A stretch of DNA of 64,000 nt from positions 620,001 through 684,000 of the forward strand of contig CAJZBQ010000028.1 in NCBI GenBank assembly GCA_914767885.1, given 5' to 3'. How positions within the stretch are numbered: position 1 is the first letter of the stretch; each line of letters begins with the position of its first letter. The notes under the pieces were generated by a model. That model had not been told where the DNA came from. It saw only the letters and a list, made by a program, of their open reading frames with translations, and did not search any database. Source of the DNA: Blepharisma stoltei (taxonomy: Eukaryota; Ciliophora; Heterotrichea; Heterotrichida; Blepharismidae). The translations under genes and the position numbers were made by a program. Shown piece after piece: positions 57,478 through 64,000 of this stretch.

Positions 57478-57855
57478 GGCGGAGGCATTGCCCGATCTCT
57501 TGGAAAAAATTTCTCTGACTGCAGCGAAAATCAGGCAGAGAAACCAGGATAAGATACAGATCTGGCATCCTTGGCGCATATCGGGTGGTGTTCATCGTGC
57601 CTCTGGTAGCAATGGTCTAGTTGGATGGAGCGATAAGACTCCCACAAACCACAAGACGGTATATGCCTAACACTGTATTGGGAATTGTGTCCGGGAATCA
57701 GCCTTTAATGAATTCAAACCAGAATGTCTCATCTAGTTCCAAGAATTTCGTGTGGCGGTGGAGAGAGGGGCCTGCCGGGGGTCGCCCTGGGATGATGAGC
57801 ATGCTGAGGTGCAAACCATCGGCCCGTGAAGAGATGGCGAACGTTGAAAGTTAAT
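57478..57855. repeat. GC-richer non-coding island 3
   Basis: Higher GC than its surroundings and no convincing protein. Contains a box-A-like stretch (tggtctagttggatgg) but no matching box B or cloverleaf. It may be a decayed, tRNA-related retroelement; that is a guess. Confidence 0.4.
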
Positions 57856-57974
57856 TAATTAAAAGTCTAATATCATGCTCTTGCTTTATTATTTAATCGT
57901 TTGTTTCCTCGATTATTAACTTGTTTAAAACTATATATTTTTCCCGAATCTTCTTATATTTCATATAGAATTTT

Positions 57975-58285
57975 GCCATGGCATACCTAGTAGCGACAGG
58001 ATGAACTCAAATATTTCGCGAGAAAAAATAAAAACTGGCTGGAAAATCACGGGGTCGCAGGTGGCTGATTTCTGAAATTGGTGCTGTCTGGGCTAACTGG
58101 GCCTCTCCTCGGCTATAGATAAGAATTCCAGCAGCGCAACACACCAATCGAGCACTTCTGGATGAGCATTGTGTTGCCTGTAAATGGCAGAGGGTAGCTC
58201 CAGAAGGAGGTATTAGACGATTCCCTCATGATCTGAGCGCTATTAGGGGTTAAGAAAGTCCTTTGCTGAAATTTTTTGGAAAAAA
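57975..58285. repeat. GC-richer dispersed repeat, second copy of the 42.2-kb repeat
   Basis: Shares caatcgagcacttctgga, gttgcctgtaaatggcagag, tagctccag and attaggggttaag, in order, with 42330-42440. It extends upstream with gggctaactgggcc against gggctgactgggct. Two copies with this similarity show a dispersed family. Confidence 0.7.
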
Positions 58286-58424
58286 ATTTATAGTAAGCAG
58301 TTTTGTATAGAAAGATTTCCTATAAATATTGATATTTTGTAAAATGCTCATACTAAAGCTTCTGCTAATTTCAATGCCTTATCAAAGCACTCAATCAATT
58401 CAATTAGATTTATTTTCTGTTTAG

Positions 58425-58675
58425 CGTCCAGTACCTAAAAACAGCTGCCTCCAGCAATGCTCTGGCCATCTTCCCTGGCCGGCCAATGTGTGGTTACCTT
58501 GACTTTGCTACACGACGAGGACGCCGGTCGCTCGACGACTCTTATTTGAGCTCAGGCTACGTACTCGGATCCTTCGGGCATCCTAAAGGTCCCAGCCTCC
58601 ATCACCTGGGGTAGGTGGCTCCCTTCTAGAAAATAATGCTCTTGCTTCCCTAACAAACTGGGTAAATTGCACCAC
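58425..58675. other. GC-richer non-coding island 4
   Basis: About 250 bp, GC-rich (ggcatcctaaaggtcccagcc and similar), without a frame. It lies upstream of the vWA gene. Unrecognised. Confidence 0.4.
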
Positions 58676-58846
58676 CTCATAATTGAAATATGCAAGAGAT
58701 GAGTTTTCAGTCGAGAGACGCCATATTTTAATCATAAAAGCACTTAATCGATTAAATTACTCTAAATCTAAAAATTGTTTACTTATTTTTCATTTTATAA
58801 TATCTTCCATTTCTATTGATATGTTCTGACTTCCTCTATTATAAAA

Positions 58847-60703
58847 ATGGGAAACAAAGGATCAAACTCAAGCCTTTCTGATATCTTCAGTGGCTATAGC
58901 GATGATGAAAACATAGAAATTATCCAAGAAGAAACTAAAGTCTCCGTAGCAGCTACTTCTAATCCTCAAAGATTGCAATTATCAATGAAAGCAGCCTTAA
59001 GTTACCTTCAGCTGAACAGTTCGGCAGCCCAAGAACTGCCTTGTTCTTTTTCTATGCAAGCTTTGGAATCATCTCCAACTGAAGGAGGAGTACGCCAGGG
59101 TATTGATATTGTATGTGTTATTGATGTAAGTGGAAGCATGCAAGGAGATAAGATTGAACTAACCAAAAAAACATTAGAGTTCATGGTAGGCAAGCTAGAA
59201 CCAAAGGATCGCATGAGTTTAGTGTTATTTAGCTCCGAAGTAAGAAGAATACTCCCACTAATCTTACTAAATTATATTATTATAATAACTCTTTTATCAG
59301 TCAATATCACGCCGCCGCTCTTTAGGTTTCACTTTTTTCTCAGGTTTGCACTAGTGCTTGCTAAAATAGGATTGTGAATATTTTGACGAATGCTCTTCCA
59401 GCTTCAAGCAAATCTTTTTTATTATCAATTTTACTATAAAGGTTTTAACCTCTACCGCCTAGGCTGGTAAATTCCATTTCCTTAAGGTCATATGTCTCAA
59501 ATGGGCTCTTGCTTTTCCTATCTATCGGAAATAAATTCTTTAGATGAATTCATTTCTCATAGTTAAAATTAGTCTAAAACGATACTTTGCTTGAAAGAAT
59601 GGGAAATGCGAACGACCATATTTTTTTAAATAATACTCCCTTTGATCAAAATGACAGAAGTCGGTAAGCAGAGAGCCTTATCAAAAATAGCTGAAATCCA
59701 CGCTGGAGGAGGCACAGAACTTGTTGAAGGTTTAGATCACGGGCTAAAAGTAATTGAAGATAGAAGGATTGTCAATCAAATAACCTCTATTATTCTACTT
59801 ACTGATGGGCAAGATAATAACGGCAGCACCGCCTTAGATCGTGCTAAACTCAGAGTCGATTCAGCCAAAACCAAAAACTATTCAATCCATACATTTGGCT
59901 ATGGCTCCGATCATGATGCCAAGCTTTTAAATGCCATTTCTGAATGGAGAAACGGGGGTTTCTATTATATTGAAAAAAATGACTCAATCCCAATGGCTTT
60001 TTCTAACTGTCTTGGAGAACTCATGTCAACTGTCGCTGACCAAATCCAAGTAAGATTCCAAACTCAAGCTGCAGATATTCCATTTGCCCTCACCAAGGTA
60101 TACTCAGAAAGCGGTGACTCTGTATTTTCAATGCCTCCTGTCCTCACAGGTGACAAAAAAGAAGCCATTTTTGTATTAAATTTCCCTCCTTGTCAACAAC
60201 AAGTACCAGAAGGCCATTCAATTAGCCCAGTTAAAGGTTTTATTACATATAAGCAAATTCAGACAGGGGAAACTGTGGAAGAAGAATGCACAATTAATAT
60301 CCCAATTTTTAATGAGAGCGCCCAAATAGACTCTATTGAGCTTGATGAAGATGTAATGGTCAACTTTTATAGAGTCAAAGCGGCAGCTATATTAAAAGAA
60401 GCTGCAGAGTTCGGGGAAAGATCAGATATGGAAGGAGCAAGAAACTTGCTGCAAAGAGGAGCAGATGAACTGAGAAATTCAGTTGTAGCAGGCAATGAAA
60501 TTGTGAAGCTGTTAATAAGTGACTTGGATGGAGCAAAAGCTAGATTTGTGGACTATCAGGCATATGAGTATGGAGGAAGGGCTGAAATAAAGAGCAAGGC
60601 AAGAGGACATTGGAATAAAAGAGCACAAAATGCTGAGTGCTATATGAATAGCTGCCAAAAAGCTATGAACTTTTCTTCTCAAGAACATTTCAGCAAAAAT
60701 TAA
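58847..60703 (+). CDS. von Willebrand factor A domain protein
   Basis: The N-terminus MGNKGSNSS fits N-myristoylation. The vWA domain: GIDIVCVIDVSGSMQGDK (intact DxSxS metal site), MSLVLFSSEVRRILPL joined to IKMTEVGKQRALSKI after IES removal, HAGGGTELVEGLDHGL, TSIILLTDGQDN and HTFGYGSDHD. The second half (Vwaint-like) has VKGFITYKQIQTGE and a helical tail with RVKAAAILKEAAEF and MEGARNLLQRGADELRNS. About 485 aa after the join. Similar proteins are common in ciliates and plants; the partner is unknown. Confidence 0.85.
59252..59635. other. IES, 384 bp, in vWA gene
   Basis: Both flanks read TACTCCC: TA at 59250-59251 and 59634-59635. Removal gives RRILPLIKMTEVGKQ. The first bases (TACTCCC) match the TA+CTCCC start of the MITE families, but no hairpin or known motif is present inside. 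Confidence 0.85.
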
Positions 60704-60918
60704 TTAATAAAAACTCTCTAATAAAAGACTCCACTTAAAATAATTACTCTTTTAACCTCAAAAATTTATATACCTTCTCTACAAGCAAATCTTTGTAAAA
60801 TGATATGCTATTATGTGTCGCATATGACATAAAAGTGTCTGATATGATACAAAAAATTGAGCTAAATATCAGCCGGTATTTCATAGATGTAGCACGCCAT
60901 TTGGTGGTTATTTTTTCA

Positions 60919-61698
60919 CTATAGGCATTTTTCGGGAATTCGTCAAATTTTCATTCGTCACACATTTGCTTGGCTAAAGCCATCATTTTTTGACCAATGT
61001 CATGAAAAAAATATTTCGACTAAACATCCCAGGAATGGTTGCAAAAAATAATGTCCCTGAGGAAAATACATATAGCTCTTCATGGATACCAAATAAAAAC
61101 AGATAAAAGATGCTGGAAACCAATATAAAGATCCACCAATAAATACAGGCATGAAGTCTTCCTGCAGCTTCTTTTCAAGTGAAGTGTCAGATCTCTCAAA
61201 AACGTTGGTTCAAGTCATAAACATTGCAATTTCAAAAGGTCCGAATAAAAACATATCCAGACCTGTTTTTATCAAAGCTTTAGGGGCAGTCAGCTGGTGT
61301 CCTACGATTCTGTCTAATAGATGAAGCCAGTAATATCCTTCTATTATATGCATTTCCCTTTGAATACTATCCATTTTACCAGAGCTAATACAAAATTATT
61401 TATGCCTATTTGGAATGAATATAATCACTAACTGTTGTTATTATTTAGAATTAAAATAACAGCCAGAATGTCTACAATTAGGAATATACGAATTATTGAA
61501 TGAAAACTGAATAGTTTCAAAAACCCCATATGTATTCACTACAAGTGATCTCCTAATGCTAAAAGGGTGCTTTTCGACAAAAACCTGAGCAATGCCATCT
61601 CCAACCCAGCCCATGAAAACAGCAGTCATGAGCTGGGTTTTAAATGGTTGGGATTCGAGAAGTTTATTGTAAGCAATCCACGCTCGAATTAATACCAT
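60919..61698 (-). CDS. Mpv17/PMP22 family membrane protein
   Basis: The first exon-like part reads AWIAYNKLLESQPFKTQLMTAVFMGWVGDGIAQVF, the family start (GDxxxQ). After IES removal: TYGVFETIQREMHIIEGYYWLHLLDRIVG, then LIKTGLDMFLFGPFEIAMF, and the C-terminal half with LYWFPASFICFYLVSM and EIFFSW (TGA) HWSKNDGF, somewhat diverged from the usual WNxYLS. It ends at TAG. A mitochondrial or peroxisomal membrane protein of four spans. Three or more TGA Trp codons fall in its last third. Confidence 0.8.
61367..61513. other. IES, 147 bp, in Mpv17-family gene
   Basis: The TA copies are 61365-61366 and 61512-61513, with TATTCA on both sides, codon positions 3-1. The join gives GVFETIQREMHIIEGYYWLH. Confidence 0.82.
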
Positions 61699-61762
61699 TT
61701 CTATTGGAAATTTCTGCGATATTTAAGAAAACACAATTAAAGCTTATTATAATTTATCATCT

Positions 61763-62284
61763 TTAGACCTTAGTTTTAGCTCTTTTGATATGCAGGCCTT
61801 TGTTTTCTGATAGATATTTCAAATAAGGTTCATTATAAAATTGTGAAATGTCATCTGGCTGGGTTGAGACTTCTTGAGTTTTCTCAGTTGAGGAGTCTGG
61901 CTTTTGTTGGAACTCTTTTGAATTTTCAAATGTTTTTAAATATAGAAATTGCCCGAGGATGGCACTATCTTGCGCCATCCTCGGGCAATTTAAAAAATGG
62001 CCCCACACCGGGAATTGAACCCACGTATGGGGCCATTTTTGGTGCGTGGAAGTCGATGTTCTGCACACACCAAAAATGGCCCCACACGTGGGTTCAATTC
62101 CCGGTATGGGGCCATTTTTGAATTGCCCGAGGATGGCGCAAGATAGCGCAATCCTCGGGCAATTATTATATCTTTTGCCGGGGCTTGTGGATTTTGGCCG
62201 AGATAGCTTTCATCCAGTTACTCCTGTCCTGTATACTGGTGTTTCTACAGGTTTTTGTTTACTTAAATCAAACCTTCTTTTCAT
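61763..62284 (-). CDS. hypothetical small basic protein, ~95 aa, IES-split
   Basis: The ATG at 62284 starts MKRRFDLSKQKPVETPVY, passes TGVTGW (TGA) KLSRPKS and, after a 228-bp palindromic IES, continues RYLKTFENSKEFQQKPD and ends KGLHIKRAKTKV. Polar and basic; no domain recognised. The join is in phase and gives one short, plausible protein. Confidence 0.55.
61943..62170. other. IES (228 bp): palindrome of palindromes with a tRNA T-arm-like hairpin
   Basis: TA lies at 61941-61942 and 62169-62170; removal joins GKRY to LKTFENSK. Layout: hairpin 1 (AATTGCCCGAGGATGGC and complement), hairpin 2 (TGGCCCCA stem enclosing a GGGTTCAATTCCC loop, minus then plus), a 31-bp centre, then mirrored hairpin 2 and hairpin 1. 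Hairpin 2 resembles a tRNA minihelix: 7-8-bp acceptor-like stem plus a T-arm with GTTCAAT. Same plan as 15719-15934. Confidence 0.85.
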
Positions 62285-62428
62285 TTGTATAGCTTAAGCT
62301 CTTTTATAGATTATTTAAAAGCACAATTTAAGCAATATTTTCGTTGTTTTTAACCTTACCTTTAAGTAATCCCAATTTCCTAAATATCTAAGGCAATTTC
62401 TCTTTGGCTAGCAATAATATTTCTTATA

Positions 62429-63247
62429 TTATATAAATTTCGAGTTAAAAGCTTCTAAATCAATGAAATTCTGGTCATGCTCATTTGGAAAATCTTTTTG
62501 CTGGGTGATAAGCCCTCTTGGCCTAGCATATGTATGAATAATATATTTATTATAAGCCTCTGGGTTTGGATACAAAGTTTCATCAATCACAATAGTCTGT
62601 TCTGATTTCTTTATATTAGATAATATCGGCGATGGTGACGTAAAATTTTCTGGAGGCTTATATTCAAACCTCTCATTAGATTTACTCGTAGGACGTGTGA
62701 TAATTTGATTTATAATACTATTAGATATACGTGTATCTTTAGAGGTAGAATAAATCAATGGCAATGGCACATCTTTGCAGGACTCCAAAGGAGAAAGCTG
62801 AGGAATAGGCGCTCGCTTAGAAAGGATGCCAATTTGTCCATTTGTGATGCCTAGGTATTTAATAGAATAGCAAGGCGACTGGATTTCTTTGTTAAATTCA
62901 GGCTTGATAACTTCAGTTTTTTGGTCTTCGGAGTATTGGTAAAGTTGATTATATTTGAAGTTTTCGTCAGAAAAATCGTTATTGAGCTTTAAAAGCCTGT
63001 CCTCGTATTCTGCGAAGTTTGTGGTGTGAGGACGAGTTTTAAGAGGATTTGCAGTAGATGCTCTTTGTTTTATCCGTTGCCGATTGGTAGGAGAAGCTGT
63101 TTTAGGGGGATTAATTCTTAAAAATTTGTGCCAGCCTTCAGGAACTGAACTTTCCCATCTGAATCTGGAGCCTTCTTGTTTGGATTCTTCTTCTTTGCTT
63201 GCTTTTCGCTTCGCAGTGGCTTGGGCTATGAGTTTTGGGTTATTCAT
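62429..63247 (-). CDS. hypothetical basic protein
   Basis: Not recognised. 272 aa in one frame: Lys/Ser/Glu-rich start (ATAKRKASKEEESKQEGS), a short block VPEGWHKFLRINPPKTASP, then polar sequence with many Pro and Ser (PIPQLSPLESCKDVPLPL, RPTSKSNERFEYKPPEN) and a C-terminus IHTYARPRGLITQQKD. Similar in character to the other disordered proteins of this window. No IES or TGA required. Confidence 0.55.
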   Translation of the reverse strand: MNNPKLIAQATAKRKASKEEESKQEGSRFRWESSVPEGWHKFLRINPPKTASPTNRQRIKQRASTANPLKTRPHTTNFAEYEDRLLKLNNDFSDENFKYNQLYQYSEDQKTEVIKPEFNKEIQSPCYSIKYLGITNGQIGILSKRAPIPQLSPLESCKDVPLPLIYSTSKDTRISNSIINQIITRPTSKSNERFEYKPPENFTSPSPILSNIKKSEQTIVIDETLYPNPEAYNKYIIHTYARPRGLITQQKDFPNEHDQNFIDLEAFNSKFI

Positions 63248-63384
63248 TATAAATTTACTGGAAAATGAAAATTAAAATTGTTTTGATGCTAGAGAATTTA
63301 GTAAATTTTTTAAAAGGAATTTAAAAGAAGAATGATAAGACTACAACTCCAAAATTTATTTTATTTAGAATTTTAAGTTTATTG

Positions 63385-63900
63385 CATTTATTGAAAAGCC
63401 TGCTGTAAATTTAAAAGAGTATCTCTACAGTTGGCGCTCCATTCGCATGCTTGATAGTTCGTATACAACCTCACAAAGGCTACGAGGCTTGATTTCTCTC
63501 CTAAGTAGTTGGTTAACTTATGTCGCCATGAAGTACGCCAACAAAGGTTGCTCACAATAAAATTCAAAAAGGTTGAATTTTTCTGATCCATTCTAGGACA
63601 AAACCGAAGCCAGGGCATAATTCTTGGTTTCGCACTGGGAAATCGTCCCAGCTGACCAGGCCATTGGCTGCTGGTGTGGTTGGGAGATCCATTTTGACTC
63701 TTAACCCATTCCCCTCTGAGCCAAAAAACCATTATCAGGAGTAGAACTTGCGGTAGACTAATCCCAACATTGCGCTCTACCAAACCAAGTGAAACCTGGC
63801 AGGATATACGTTCCGAACATCAGCTTCTTTCCCGTGTTCCACAGCCCGATAAAAGAGCGAACTAATCCCATACGTCAAGAGGGTGTTTGCCACACAATTT
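63385..63900. repeat. GC-richer non-coding island 5, possibly tRNA-derived
   Basis: About 515 bp of raised GC. On the minus strand a segment (about 63790-63715) reads ttggtttggtagagcgcaat, then gggattagtctacc and agttctactcctga, which resembles box A, an anticodon-stem region and a weak box B of a tRNA. A full cloverleaf does not form well. It could be a SINE head or a decayed tRNA gene. Apparent reading frames have no recognisable protein. Confidence 0.4.
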
Positions 63901-64000
63901 TAACGTATATTCTTTTATTTAGACATATTGCGAGTCATTTTAAGCTCTTTCTAAATAATCATAGTTAATAGTTATTTTATTTGAATTTTAGATTGCTTGA

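Noticed and set aside
63388-63783. 131-aa frame on the minus strand
   Set aside because: No domain, lies in a GC-richer island with tRNA-like fragments; more likely non-coding repeat.

Overview
ORGANISM AND MOLECULE. The window is an AT-rich, gene-dense protist nuclear genome. Three signs point to a heterotrich ciliate of Blepharisma type. (1) In-frame TGA falls exactly where conserved tryptophan belongs (CDPK DVW, UBC12 GDW, CEP104 zinc finger HYW, copine PIW, RPA2, the YTH domain), and every gene I can end confidently stops at TAA or TAG. (2) A calcium-dependent kinase gene carries two 15-nt GT..AG introns. (3) Many genes are interrupted by sequence that restores an exact, in-phase reading frame when removed between two short direct repeats, mostly TA. 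These are internal eliminated sequences (IESs), so this looks like germline (micronuclear) DNA before the somatic genome is made. Most coordinates given as IESs were found by phase-matched joining of recognisable proteins.

LAYOUT. 0-8.1 kb: partial HMG-box gene, a charged hypothetical, Rieske protein, Rab6, a tiny membrane protein, an EF-hand protein, a secreted protein, a degenerate 1.1-kb foldback, and a ureohydrolase with altered metal ligands. 8.1-16.4 kb: a 1.6-kb element with ~345-bp terminal inverted repeats and ~161-bp tandem repeats, hypothetical genes, a catalytically degenerate peptide deformylase, a long EF-hand protein, RPA2, a palindrome-of-palindromes, and a TAF12-like histone fold. 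17-29 kb: CDPK, coiled-coil and basic proteins, RER1, eL36 (split by a 1.8-kb non-TA element that itself contains a MITE), Rab8-like, UBC12. 29.7-39.5 kb: copine, eS28, an F-box/LRR protein split by another MITE family, TIP41, uL2; two GC-richer non-coding islands lie at 32.9-34.6 kb. 39.6-50.9 kb: a large coiled-coil gene with three IES loci, intergenic MITEs, a coiled-coil protein, a CCDC81-like HU protein and CEP104. 51.2-64 kb: a DWNN-zinc finger-YTH protein, a mitochondrial carrier, eIF2-beta, an amino-acid transporter, GC-richer repeats, a vWA protein, Mpv17/PXMP2 family, and hypotheticals.

MOBILE DNA. At least three MITE families (called A, B and D here) share one architecture: C/G-run ends, one end a hairpin (motif plus inverted motif, then GGGGTTAA), the other end two direct motif copies about 60-75 bp apart. 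Only the roughly 18-nt family motif differs. Family A has eight copies, B three plus decayed remnants, D one. They lie inside genes as well as between them, some nested in other IESs. A separate element (C) in eL36 has a 9-bp target duplication and no usable TA.

FUNCTION. The genes are mostly housekeeping (translation, trafficking, replication, transcription, mitochondria) and ciliary or calcium-signalling (CEP104, CCDC81-like, EF-hand, CDPK, copine). There is no operon structure. Intergenic spacers are short, and neighbouring genes can lie within a few tens of bases of each other.
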